Source: a virus. Taken from it: a DNA stretch of 55,957 nt. Shown here in pieces: positions 44,501 through 52,461 of this stretch. The notes below the pieces were generated by a model. The model did no database searches and was not told where the DNA came from. It was given only the letters and a program-made list of their open reading frames with translations. Location: IMG/VR virus record IMGVR_UViG_3300008954_000067, positions 1 to 55,957 of that record, one strand, 5' to 3'. The position numbers and the translations under genes were made by a program. Position 1 is the stretch's first letter; every line of letters begins with the position of its first letter.

Positions 44501-45234
44501 GGAATGGCTGTGGTTGTATTAACTGCAGCGGATGCTGAGGATATCAATACACTGAGATCATACGTTTTTGCACTGCTAGCACCAGGATTGACAGAAACTG
44601 TTATCCCATCGCCATCTTCACTTAGCTTTTGTAGCAAAATTTGTGGACCGCAATCAATAGATTGAGATGGAATCAGCAGCTGCATCTCAAATGAAATTGA
44701 GCTAGTGCCCGGATCTAAAATTGACTTGCCTGACGCTTTTTTAGAAAGGGTTGGAAACAGGGCGCCCTCGTGGTCTGCGACATCAATGCTGGTACCGTCA
44801 TGAGGAGGATATCCATTTGATGCATCCTCACCTATAGCACTACCAGAAAAATGCAAAAATCCCATGTACTTTGGAAATTCATCATAGACATACTTTTCAA
44901 AACCCGTTAGATTATCAAAAAATACCTCTACCTCTTCCTTGGTACCATCAAATGGATATCCATTGATGATGGCATCAAATGCGGTGTTTGTTTTAGCTTC
45001 TGCAGAGTTAAAAAATGTATGGCTGGCAAAATTTGACCAGTCTACAGGTAGTTGTTGTGTTGACTTAAGAGCCTCACCTGGGCTAGCATACCTAAATGAA
45101 TTTTCGCCTAAGATATTTGACCCAGACAACTCAGCGGCTGTGCGGTTTCTTATAACAGCAGAATCACCCAGCAGTTTTCTTACAACTGATGGCTTAAATA
45201 GCCTGGATTTTGCATTTGCGTTATTGTTCGCCAT
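41521..45234 (-). CDS. Baseplate wedge protein, gp7/P2-I-like, with LamG domains
   Basis: A 1237-residue baseplate protein. Residues about 170-375 form a LamG domain (SSISFEMQLLIPSQ, KDKFNHVCAMFDR, KLFVDGVQA, GTIDEFRVWHG, LKLYFKFNEP). Residues about 575-610 (GIWRLILTNLGEIVRSKGT, then HGVKALIRSMGI) carry the KGT-x-x-G(V/I) pattern of P2 gpI/T4 gp7-type wedge proteins. A second LamG-like region lies at about 778-942 (WHVSFGRVRNDEFDSV, GRIAQIRFWSKAL). The C-terminal 130 residues are helical and ordered (FFDFFKWFDNSIGMIIEEII). It follows gp6-like and DNRLRE genes, as gp7 follows gp6 in T4, where gp7 is 1032 residues. The wedge identity is moderately certain; the glycan-binding inserts are clear. 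Confidence 0.75.
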   Translation of the reverse strand: MANNNANAKSRLFKPSVVRKLLGDSAVIRNRTAAELSGSNILGENSFRYASPGEALKSTQQLPVDWSNFASHTFFNSAEAKTNTAFDAIINGYPFDGTKEEVEVFFDNLTGFEKYVYDEFPKYMGFLHFSGSAIGEDASNGYPPHDGTSIDVADHEGALFPTLSKKASGKSILDPGTSSISFEMQLLIPSQSIDCGPQILLQKLSEDGDGITVSVNPGASSAKTYDLSVLISSASAAVNTTTAIPKDKFNHVCAMFDRTFSSHKAKLFVDGVQAASSDTFNMKSIVFKPAHLLIGTGSRHETIDMIIDPVQTLSGTIDEFRVWHGPVNETQLKKNKDRALFTPEENNLKLYFKFNEPDGDYESNDVVLDSSGNSLHAKVSNFDPILRDVPRILVRPGDDIPLPVTLEYENTSPVLFPSHQGVIDLNSSLLAEALSYDVNNPNMITKLVPKHYLLEAQFHEGFEVEDGNIRDPYDYYGSDAVPGAGLMGQPQIMAGLLFTWARYFDEMKMFIDQASNLLHVDYDSSDVVADQFLPFLANHHGFELPNPFSNASIEQLLEGTNLNADMAISDGTLQQVQNGIWRLILTNLGEIVRSKGTLHGVKALIRSMGINPDAYFRFREYGGSRTRDLTDNHRVKTEVSTMLDFSSRLDGYSPFIISPFLSGSRIEVGYPEPAGTFVATPTPPNAGPYGYHGVSDEPSDGLFTSGSWTYEGLYKFENVSYDKIGDDIDLSNRMFVQSLARLQATGSEPSEPAFYDGTAVIANLVADYGPIGGKESTLTLFTRPGYDEDDEYLKVQLKDVPIYDGNVWHVSFGRVRNDEFDSVVSSSYFLSAGRQFRGDIIEWYSTSSLFEETMDPSHDMVWSQVDVQAGSGLTGLNTSGSFIAVGKQALSGLASDLALNSELKVPESHARTTDFSGRIAQIRFWSKALEEDERKEHLRNFGSMGVKDPLTNFNFVTTATGSFERIRLDVSTDQVETSTDDVGNITMFDFSQAEIPSGSNVMGAPWGGMDLEGTPDETYTFNSGSFFHMSGSGFEPESTPIKPERFDFGMIDPKFDEHSVDNKIRVRSFQHYNNIEELGGEVGPVYEILPSEKPQDDTRFSIDMSSVQALNEDIVKIFATLEALDNALGAPELVFATEYPDLQRLREVYFNRLTDRIQTKAFFDFFKWFDNSIGMIIEEIIPRKTKFMGLNFVIESHMLERAKLGYSYEDVYLGENNRHGLKGTILLQQFIAQLRRM

Positions 45235-46817
45235 TACCTATCGACCCTGAATTGAATGCCATTATCTTCTACTATAAACTCTGTTCCTAAGTCGGTAACC
45301 AGATAATCAATCGTGTATGTCCGCCCTGGTGGCAAGTTATTCATATATAGTTCAAAGAACATTCCATCAGAGTCTGCAGATAGTCTCGTTCCGTTATTGT
45401 CTGTCTTAAATGGTACTACAATCTTTCCAGTTATAGCATCTTTTACTCTATAATATACTGAATCTAATACTTTACTGTCTAACTTAACTGGTATTTTAAC
45501 GGATGTTCTTTCTTCATCTAAATCATGGGCAAATACCCTAAACTTTGGCCGATCAACAACCCTGTATGCTTTCTTAATGTTCGTTGATACTAGGTCTATT
45601 CTTCGTTGGGTTGCATTGAAAACACTACGAGAGATGCTTTTAATCTCTAAACTTCCCGTATGAAACCCGAATGTACCCCCTGCTGTGGTACCCCAGTGCT
45701 CCTCAAATGTTATTGAGCCACTAGCAAGCACAAAATCAGCGATAGTATCTTCATCATTAACGTCATCAGTTGCCATTGATGATATTGCAAAGGAGCCAGT
45801 GTATAGTCCTGTTACCCAGTTGTCTCCTATTTTATATTGAGAAACATCTATCGTTTTCTTAAATTGGTCGGACACTATTGATAGTTCCATGCATGATGGA
45901 CCTGTTACACCTGTCAATGATGGGCCCCAAACTAAATCTGCAGGTGCACCGTAATGATAGTTTTGCAAAAATAATGAACCTGTCAAGTCAAAAAAGAAGT
46001 TCTTGTGGTTATCAATAATGCTATCATCCCATGAAACTACAATCTGGGGACGTATATACGGGTCTCCTACGTGACGTGAACCAAAGCGCTTAACAAACCT
46101 TGTCTTGCCATCCGTCTCTTCTGAACCTGAATATGCGAGTAGAAACCCATGATTATCAAGCTGCCCGGATAGTGACGCGGATACAATTCGAGTAATATCC
46201 ATCTCAAGGTTCTCGGTACCGACGGAGAATAATTGTGTAGAATAAGTTGCTGCAGTAGGACCGGCGCCATCATTAAGTTCACCGAACTCTATTATGTCTA
46301 TGTTCGAATCGCCTAAGGCACCCATTGCTCTAGCACCCTCAGAAAACCAGGAATATGTTGTCCCACCCGCGTATGAAGCTGTGACCCAGTTAGTTACTGT
46401 AACGTCACCAAATGATCCCACATCTTTCCCAAATCCCTCGTCAAATGCTTGTGCTAGTGGAAATAAGATGAGATTGAAATTCATCGGGGCACCCTGGCCG
46501 ACTGAAATATCTACCATTTGAAGCTTACATTCGAATGTTGGGTTATTCACAGCATCTATATCTAATTTTGCATCATCAATGAAATCCTGTATCGTATCAT
46601 AATCAAACTTTATTAATGCCCTGGATAACTCTATTGGTCCGGTCTCGCCATTAATTTGTACTGCTGAACCGTCCTCAATATCTGAGGATTCATTCCATAA
46701 CTTGAACACATCCAATGTGGCTGCATATCCTGTATTTGCATCCTTTGTTCGGTACTTATTATCGATTATTTTGTCTGTGATATAAGCATCTTTGCTAGCT
46801 GTCAAAATAAGATACAT
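45234..46817 (-). CDS. DNRLRE-like structural protein of the baseplate module
   Basis: A 527-residue protein. The N-terminal 200 residues follow the DNRLRE pattern: ASKDAYITDKIIDNKYRTKD, then TGYAATLDVFKLW, and SRALIKFDYDTIQDFI, continuing as a beta-sandwich with WFSEGARAMGALGDSNIDII. The C-terminal half has other beta segments, including RPKFRVFAHDLDEERTSVKI and a final FIVEDNGIQFRVDR. No enzyme motif. The final residue codon region overlaps the next ATG. It sits between gp6 and the gp7-like protein. Known: DNRLRE domains occur in secreted and virion proteins and are carbohydrate-binding-like sandwiches. Inference: a baseplate-periphery or fibre-attachment protein. The domain call is from pattern alone. 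Confidence 0.68.
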   Translation of the reverse strand: MYLILTASKDAYITDKIIDNKYRTKDANTGYAATLDVFKLWNESSDIEDGSAVQINGETGPIELSRALIKFDYDTIQDFIDDAKLDIDAVNNPTFECKLQMVDISVGQGAPMNFNLILFPLAQAFDEGFGKDVGSFGDVTVTNWVTASYAGGTTYSWFSEGARAMGALGDSNIDIIEFGELNDGAGPTAATYSTQLFSVGTENLEMDITRIVSASLSGQLDNHGFLLAYSGSEETDGKTRFVKRFGSRHVGDPYIRPQIVVSWDDSIIDNHKNFFFDLTGSLFLQNYHYGAPADLVWGPSLTGVTGPSCMELSIVSDQFKKTIDVSQYKIGDNWVTGLYTGSFAISSMATDDVNDEDTIADFVLASGSITFEEHWGTTAGGTFGFHTGSLEIKSISRSVFNATQRRIDLVSTNIKKAYRVVDRPKFRVFAHDLDEERTSVKIPVKLDSKVLDSVYYRVKDAITGKIVVPFKTDNNGTRLSADSDGMFFELYMNNLPPGRTYTIDYLVTDLGTEFIVEDNGIQFRVDR

Positions 46818-46826
46818 TCTATTCTC

Positions 46827-48674
46827 CTAAGATGCGCTTCCGATAATATCATTATTCGGGTATTTTAGTTCAAAAATGGATCCCGGTGGGCCCACTATCA
46901 TTCCCTTAAACGTATTTGCGTCGACGTTAAAGCTAATATCGCTATAAACTCTATCTTCCACGGTACCACGAGCGTCGCTTACTTTTAAGTCAACTAGCGA
47001 GATAACATCACCAGTATTGATAATAGAGTTAATCATGTCAACCAAAAGCAGGGGTTGATCAATTTGAAAATTGTCTGTCTTTAATAGGTTCTTTAAGCGA
47101 GAAATTACGTTCTGCACTACGACAGTTTTATTTGCTTTGGGGTTGGTGACAATCTCAAATGTCACCGTGTAATTGATTACTTGTGCATCTAAAACATCTA
47201 TTGCATCAGATATCAACCTGTATTCATTCAAATATATCCTGAGATTCTTCTTGAGTGCATCAGGTGCAAAGTCGAGCTTTTTATCTTTGTCTCGACTTAT
47301 TAAGAATAACTGAGTTGCTAAATGATTATTAGGGTTTGATCGAATACCGGCCCTATATACCCTACCAAACTTCGAGGGAAGTGTGTATATTCTAGATAGT
47401 AGATCTTGTTTTGTAACAATCCTGGATTGCATTTGTCTAGCAGCAGGGATTTGTTTTCTTAAATCTTCAATTGATGGAGCGACCTCACCCCCTGAGGCGG
47501 AACTTGGGTTTATTATTGATAATGTTGATCTAACTAGTGCTGCTTCTTCATGCGTGGGAGTCCCATTTTGCCACTCTATTTTTAACATTGCTATTGTATC
47601 AATTGTGTTGGCACCGACATTATGCTTAAGGCCACCTCCATATCGATACCGAACATATAGCCTGGTACCACGGGGTGCAACACCCAACGTGTGGGTTTCC
47701 AAAAGAGAATTTGGATCTAAAGAAAATCTTGCTAGAGATTTTTTTCCGTAAAGAGGAAGTGATAGTTCACTTGGATCTGGAATAATATCATCATCCGTGC
47801 CTTCGGCATCTCCCCCACCAAACTGAATCGTTGTTAATTTCGTTCTCGTATCGACCCGCTTAATAAATCGATAAGGGGCAGGAACAACTTCAAGGTTCTC
47901 TTCAACTACTTCCTGATCTTCATCAAGGTTTGTAACCCACTTATATGCTGTATCTTGGGCTAATGACTCCATTTCATAGTAGACATTTCCTTCACGATCC
48001 TTAACAGATAATATCTCAGTAACACCAGGATTTCCTAATGTAATTTTTCGAAATGGAACATGTACACTGGGAATATCCCAAGATTCTTGTATCTCATCAC
48101 CAGATACACATTCCCCCGTCTTTACCACAATATAGGTAATTGGTACACCTGTTGTTGGGTCTGTTGTACCTGTTGTTACATTTGCTCGTAACTCGCCGCT
48201 TAAATCTTTTTCAGAAAAATCTACATCTTCTGTCAGGTTGAATGTTATCCCGCCACCAGTTACAGTAGTACCCTCAAGTATTGTAGGTAGTGATGAAGTC
48301 TTAGGGACATATGCTTCCCCTATTAGCTCTGCTGGTACTTCTATATAAAAGTCTACATCAGCGGCGGCTGGCGAGGCACCAGTAATCTGGATCCCTGCAT
48401 TCTCAATATGTCGGCGGACATTCTTTTGCTCAACGGCAGTATCCCATCGCAGCTCATTAAATTGGTGGTCAAGATAGAATGACATTGTATCACCAACCAT
48501 TGCAGCCATGTCTAAAAATAAACCTCCAACAGATGCTTCAGAGAAATCTGAAATCTTGTCAGGAAAATACGTTTTTGCATATCTTAATAGGTCGGACCTG
48601 AATCCATCGAAATCTCGGGCAAGATATGATCTTACCCTTTCTTTGCGTAGTTTTTTCTTAACATCTATTGCCAT
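46827..48674 (-). CDS. 6: Baseplate wedge protein, gp6-like (baseplate J family)
   Basis: A 615-residue wedge subunit that builds the inner baseplate ring around the hub. Seen: the N-terminal DFDGFRSDLLRYAKTYFPD and DFSEASVGGLFLDMAAMVGD (about 22-62), followed by FYLDHQFNELRWDTAVEQ, all typical of gp6/baseplate J proteins. The middle is beta-rich (residues 95-370), and the C-terminus has SRIVTKQDLLSRIYTLPSKFG and PLLLVDMINSIINTGDVIS, again typical. T4 gp6 is 660 residues. The gene follows gp25-like by two bases and precedes the DNRLRE protein, the same gp25-gp6 pairing seen in contractile tails generally. Confidence 0.9.
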   Translation of the reverse strand: MAIDVKKKLRKERVRSYLARDFDGFRSDLLRYAKTYFPDKISDFSEASVGGLFLDMAAMVGDTMSFYLDHQFNELRWDTAVEQKNVRRHIENAGIQITGASPAAADVDFYIEVPAELIGEAYVPKTSSLPTILEGTTVTGGGITFNLTEDVDFSEKDLSGELRANVTTGTTDPTTGVPITYIVVKTGECVSGDEIQESWDIPSVHVPFRKITLGNPGVTEILSVKDREGNVYYEMESLAQDTAYKWVTNLDEDQEVVEENLEVVPAPYRFIKRVDTRTKLTTIQFGGGDAEGTDDDIIPDPSELSLPLYGKKSLARFSLDPNSLLETHTLGVAPRGTRLYVRYRYGGGLKHNVGANTIDTIAMLKIEWQNGTPTHEEAALVRSTLSIINPSSASGGEVAPSIEDLRKQIPAARQMQSRIVTKQDLLSRIYTLPSKFGRVYRAGIRSNPNNHLATQLFLISRDKDKKLDFAPDALKKNLRIYLNEYRLISDAIDVLDAQVINYTVTFEIVTNPKANKTVVVQNVISRLKNLLKTDNFQIDQPLLLVDMINSIINTGDVISLVDLKVSDARGTVEDRVYSDISFNVDANTFKGMIVGPPGSIFELKYPNNDIIGSAS

Positions 48675-48676
48675 GA

Positions 48677-49171
48677 TTATCCTGCCGTAAATAGTATTAC
48701 GTCTACTGCCTTATTTTTAACTTTGAGCTTGGGTATATCATACATAACCCTGATCCCGACTTTTGCAACGTGTTGATTATCAAATCTTTCTACAAATGCT
48801 TCAAAAGTTTTAAGCTCAATGTATGGCATGTATTTTGATGCTGACCTCTTTATTCTACGGACTGCTTCCATATCCTGTTTTTCGCTTCCTAGCTCATGAG
48901 CCAGATTCGATAGGTTTGCACCGAAATAATACATGCCTAAGCGCTCACCGTAATTTGTCATTAACATATTTCTGAAATTGTCTCGGACCTGATCTGCCAG
49001 AACCATATGCATCTTGAATGGTCCCTCATGATTTTGGCCCATTTCCATAGGGGTTTTGAAACCAATTGGAATCTCATTAACAACAATGGGGTTGTCTAGC
49101 TCCCAATCTTCGAATGAATCGCCGACACTTTTGAAGTCGTATTGTTTACGGTTTCCAGAGTCTACAGCCAC
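48677..49171 (-). CDS. 25: Baseplate wedge protein, gp25-like
   Basis: A 164-residue inner-wedge protein of the GPW/gp25 family, which nucleates the sheath in contractile tails. Seen: DLDNP-like start (EDWELDNPIVVNEIPIGFK), the central QVRDNFRNMLMTNYGERLGMYYFGANL (about 76-102), the family's RxNFxxLLxTxxGERxxxPxFG pattern, and a C-terminal MPYIELKTFEAFVERFDNQH with YIEL as in strand 4. It is longer than T4 gp25 (132) by an N-terminal extension. The start is GTG, with GGAGG six bases upstream; the gap before it is 68 bp. It pairs with the gp6-like gene downstream. Confidence 0.9.
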   Translation of the reverse strand: MAVDSGNRKQYDFKSVGDSFEDWELDNPIVVNEIPIGFKTPMEMGQNHEGPFKMHMVLADQVRDNFRNMLMTNYGERLGMYYFGANLSNLAHELGSEKQDMEAVRRIKRSASKYMPYIELKTFEAFVERFDNQHVAKVGIRVMYDIPKLKVKNKAVDVILFTAG

Positions 49172-49239
49172 AATTGTCCTCCTATGGATCCAATCCTACA
49201 GTGTTAAGTATTGAGGAGAGAGGTTTTGTAGCATATCAA

Positions 49240-49881
49240 TTAACTAACTTCGCCTTCGCCTATTCCATCCCGTGTGGGCAATGTTACTCCCATAATGGGT
49301 GTGCCAAAAACATTCTCTGTTCCCCCGGCTAGTGTGCGGCCGCCTTTCATCTCATCTGTGGTTTTTACAATTGCAGATGTTACATATGCATGCACAGCAT
49401 CACATAACTTTGTCGCAAGAATATCATGGATATGCTCATCATCAACCGTTGACTCTGATGGCTCTAGATCTGCAACACCTGCCTCCATTACAGACGTATA
49501 TGCATCGAGTATTCCTTCATATAATGCATCTTTTGCATCCTCTAAGCCTGTTAGTCCTAAGGCACCACCCCCTGTAGAGTCATATGAGTCTGATTCTCCA
49601 TCTTCGGTTAGGTCGCCACCGCTTAGTAATGGTATTATATCACCGATAATAGACGATGATGTATCAATATCTGCCTTTACCACAACGAGTGCAGTAATTG
49701 TATAATTGTGGATTGCATTCATTATATCAGTGGCCATTACGTCGAGAATATCAGCTGCCATGGCTTCCTGATCGGCTGCCTCTGGGCCGGCCGGCTCAGG
49801 AGCGCTGGTCTCCATAGCCTTAATTTTTGCTGCCTCTATTCCAGCCATCAGAATTGGGTCTTTTGATGCTGCTAATGTCAT
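49240..49881 (-). CDS. Acidic baseplate-module protein with duplicated AIH helices
   Basis: A 213-residue acidic protein, family unknown. Two similar helices are visible: MATDIMNAIHNYTITALVVV near 50-69 and LATKLCDAVHAYVTSAIVKT near 162-181, linked by an Asp/Ser/Gly-rich loop (GGDLTEDGESDSYDS) and a helix with AKDALYEGILDAYTSVMEA. The upstream 169-residue protein has one such helix. The ATG overlaps the upstream stop as ATGA. Located between the gp5-like spike and gp25, so a hub or spike-associated role is likely by position. It could also be a chaperone for baseplate assembly. No catalytic residues or membrane segment are evident. Confidence 0.65.
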   Translation of the reverse strand: MTLAASKDPILMAGIEAAKIKAMETSAPEPAGPEAADQEAMAADILDVMATDIMNAIHNYTITALVVVKADIDTSSSIIGDIIPLLSGGDLTEDGESDSYDSTGGGALGLTGLEDAKDALYEGILDAYTSVMEAGVADLEPSESTVDDEHIHDILATKLCDAVHAYVTSAIVKTTDEMKGGRTLAGGTENVFGTPIMGVTLPTRDGIGEGEVS

Positions 49882-50387
49882 TCTAGATGTCCCTTACCAG
49901 TGCCAGTCTGTTCATCAATTGGGCCAGGATCGGTACCAGCAGCTAGCTGGCCGCCAATAGCATTCATGGTCTTAGTTGTCCCATACGTCTTGGCCGGTTC
50001 ATCATCACCCTCTACATCCGGAAGTGTTGTTGGATCAGCCGGGTCGAACCCTGACATGTCTGTATTTAATACCCCATCTGGGCCGGCCTCGATTGTTGCA
50101 TCCATTACCTGATCTGCTGGTGGGATTGCCTCAAACGTTGGGCCTGGGTATGTTACGTCTGTATCTATTTTAGCTGATAGCATAAATTTATGAATAGCAT
50201 TTGCAAGATCTTGTGATAGCGTTTTAATCGTCTCATAAGGATCATAAGAATCATCACCTTCACCTGCTGCCCCTGATTTTTTACAATCCTGATATGCCTT
50301 AGCAACATCTGCATAAAAATCCTCTAAAGAATCATCAAGACCCTCAGCATAATTGTCACTATTTCCATACTCAGCATACCCTGCCAT
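49878..50387 (-). CDS. Acidic baseplate-module protein with single AIH helix
   Basis: A 169-residue acidic protein related to the next gene. Residues about 55-75 (LSQDLANAIHKFMLSAKIDT) match the repeated helix of the 213-residue protein in the pattern L-x-x-A-(I/V)-H-x-(Y/F)-x-x-x-A-x-(V/I). The N-terminus is Tyr/Asp/Gly-rich (YAEYGNSDNYAEGLDDSLED). The C-terminal 80 residues are Pro/Gly/Asp-rich and probably disordered. The C-terminal helix of the gp5-like protein (LLTAIMEDIKTFAKDLQANF) just upstream is similar in character, which hints at a common docking helix. Starts three bases after that gene. Function unknown. Confidence 0.6.
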   Translation of the reverse strand: MAGYAEYGNSDNYAEGLDDSLEDFYADVAKAYQDCKKSGAAGEGDDSYDPYETIKTLSQDLANAIHKFMLSAKIDTDVTYPGPTFEAIPPADQVMDATIEAGPDGVLNTDMSGFDPADPTTLPDVEGDDEPAKTYGTTKTMNAIGGQLAAGTDPGPIDEQTGTGKGHLE

Positions 50388-50389
50388 AA

Positions 50390-52075
50390 CTACTCCCCGA
50401 AAATCCTTGCCGACTTGATTGTATTTATCTCCGCAATCCTTGAGTCCATATTATCTTGAAGGCTCTGGCATTCTGCGGAAGCTGCTGTTATCAAGGACGG
50501 GTTAGGTGCACCATAACCAGGAGTTGTATTGGCATTGAAGTTTGCCTGTAGATCTTTCGCGAATGTCTTTATGTCTTCCATTATCGCAGTGAGAAGATCA
50601 TCTAGTTGTTGGTACTTTACCCAGGGCTGAGAATCTCCTTCTCCTGGAGCTGACTCTGTTCCTGAAGCACCATCCACAGCAGCCTCACCACCATCATCTG
50701 CATGACGGCCCAAGTATATTAGGTTTCCACTTACCTGAATTGTTCCATCAGGCAATAAGAGTACTGCGGCCATGTCATCATCGACTGCACCCTCTTTTAT
50801 AATGCGGATGCTCCCATTAACCTCAGGGTATCCGGTTGGGTCATCTGCTTCATTCTTTCTAGCGATGATACGTATCTCGTCCGACTTGGCTATGATATAT
50901 GGTACCTCTGCCATATCATCAATTGTATGTGCACCAAATGGGGCAACCATCGCCCCGGTCTCATTGCTGATACCAAAGTTTGCATCACCATCTGTTTTCA
51001 TAGAAATGTATATCCGAGAAGAGTCTTTCATGAAATCTGGGTCGCCCTCACCTGGACGATCTAGTCTATTCTCTGCCCCAGCTGCAGTCTCTGCAGCAAC
51101 AGGGTTTTTATCAACCTCTTCATAGTCACGAGCATTAAGGATCGTTCGGCATCCAGTTAACTCTGGATCATCACCAGGAGCAGCAGCAGGAGCACGTCCT
51201 CGACCTGTAACAATATCAATTGTCCCAGCAAATGCACGTTCATTAGGGTCAGCTGGGCCATCCGCTGTTGATGATGCATTGCTCCACTCAGCTGCTGCTG
51301 AATCTGCAACCAGCTCTGCATTATACCCTCTATCCTCCCCAAGACAAATGAGTGTATTATTGGACCCTTGGAATACGAGATCCCCCGGGCGTTTGGTGAA
51401 CCGTGGGACAGGCTCAAATGTTACAGCATCATTAGCAATGCTACCCTCTAAAAGCTCCTCATAAGCGTCAGCAGCCTCGGCTCCTTCTTCTTTGGCATGT
51501 AGTGTATAGGAGTCATCCGTACCACCACCGTTTGGGAATCCAGGAAGAGCATCACTTTCAGCTAAATCAACATCAGGCTGTAATGTACTTTCAAGGGTCG
51601 CCCTAGCATCCGGAGCAACAGGGGCTGCATCAAATCTTCTATCACCATGGGTATAGTTTAGGTCATCAATAAAATCAGCTTCCGGAATTCTACAGATCCA
51701 AAATATTGGAGATGCAGGGTCATCTGATTCACTCATGACCCAGACTTGCTCTCCGCACTTTACTGGAAAACACAAATAGGGTGGAAAGAATGGATAGCAA
51801 ACCTTGGGCTTGTCTTTTTTATCGGCATTATTACTAATGACACGAGCAACAATACTATTCCTGGGCATCTTCTTTAGTTGCTCAGGGTTTTCAACCTTGG
51901 GATCCCACTCCCCGATTGTCTCCTCATCCATTACTGCAAGGTCGTAAAATATCTCAGCAACAACGGCACGCTTAAAGGCACTAGAGGGTGCTTCACCCGC
52001 AGCGGACTCAATTACTTCAGATCTGGATGGCCCGGACCCAAAGCTATCAATTACATCCCTTCCACCGCCGGCCAT
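50390..52075 (-). CDS. Baseplate spike/hub protein with OB-fold, gp5-like
   Basis: A 561-residue protein with features of the central tail spike. Residues about 97-130 (LCFPVKCGEQVWVMSES, then ASPIFWICRI) show the P-x-x-x-G-x-x-VWV...PxxxG pattern of spike OB domains (T4 gp5 N-terminal domain, gpV). A beta-rich C-terminal part has SDEIRIIARK, GSIRIIKEGA, MAAVLLLPDGTIQVSGNLIYL, resembling repeated beta-helix turns of spikes. The last 70 residues are helical. No lysozyme domain of the T4 gp5 type is seen. The gene precedes gp25 and gp6, the expected place for gp5. Middle regions rich in Asp, Pro and Ala are not assigned. Confidence 0.7.
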   Translation of the reverse strand: MAGGGRDVIDSFGSGPSRSEVIESAAGEAPSSAFKRAVVAEIFYDLAVMDEETIGEWDPKVENPEQLKKMPRNSIVARVISNNADKKDKPKVCYPFFPPYLCFPVKCGEQVWVMSESDDPASPIFWICRIPEADFIDDLNYTHGDRRFDAAPVAPDARATLESTLQPDVDLAESDALPGFPNGGGTDDSYTLHAKEEGAEAADAYEELLEGSIANDAVTFEPVPRFTKRPGDLVFQGSNNTLICLGEDRGYNAELVADSAAAEWSNASSTADGPADPNERAFAGTIDIVTGRGRAPAAAPGDDPELTGCRTILNARDYEEVDKNPVAAETAAGAENRLDRPGEGDPDFMKDSSRIYISMKTDGDANFGISNETGAMVAPFGAHTIDDMAEVPYIIAKSDEIRIIARKNEADDPTGYPEVNGSIRIIKEGAVDDDMAAVLLLPDGTIQVSGNLIYLGRHADDGGEAAVDGASGTESAPGEGDSQPWVKYQQLDDLLTAIMEDIKTFAKDLQANFNANTTPGYGAPNPSLITAASAECQSLQDNMDSRIAEINTIKSARIFGE

Positions 52076-52077
52076 AG

Positions 52078-52452
52078 TTACTCCTTGCCTGAACCTATTT
52101 GTGCAAATATATCATCAGGGTCTAGTTGCGCTGCGCGTTCTTCTGCCTTAGCTACTAGTTCGGCTAGTCGTAATATCTGCTCATTGGACTTATTCATTCT
52201 TTCCAGATACTTTGCCAAAATAGGGCCAAGCGTTGCATGCTCAGTTGATCCGCCTGCCATATTATTATATGCATCTGTAAAGAGCAAGCCGGCATTTTCC
52301 CGGTCAGTAACAGCGTTTTCATAAATCTCTTTCCACAGCATCTTCTTTTTATCCTCTGTGGACTCGATTGAATCTAGAAGGTCCCCAAATTGCTCTACCT
52401 TCTTTTCCATCTTTTTAAGACGGTCAATTTGTTTATTGACTGTTTCACTCAT
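52078..52452 (-). CDS. Small coiled-coil protein, unknown
   Basis: A 124-residue helical protein. Residues 5-30 (VNKQIDRLKKMEKKVEQFGD) and 85-115 (LERMNKSNEQILRLAELVAK) have heptad patterns. A Gly/Ser break with NNMAGGSTEHATLG separates them. No Cys, signal or membrane segment. It lies between the late sigma factor (nine bases upstream) and the gp5-like spike (two bases downstream), so it could belong to either. A sigma-factor partner analogous to T4 gp33 is conceivable given its size (gp33 is 112 residues) and place, but I see no clamp-binding motif and do not assign it. Confidence 0.6.
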   Translation of the reverse strand: MSETVNKQIDRLKKMEKKVEQFGDLLDSIESTEDKKKMLWKEIYENAVTDRENAGLLFTDAYNNMAGGSTEHATLGPILAKYLERMNKSNEQILRLAELVAKAEERAAQLDPDDIFAQIGSGKE

Positions 52453-52461
52453 AATATGCTC

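Noticed and set aside
49172-49239. 68-bp gap before the gp25-like gene as a promoter region
   Set aside because: TTGATA is present but no -10-like hexamer at 16-18 bases; nothing beyond the ribosome site is supported.
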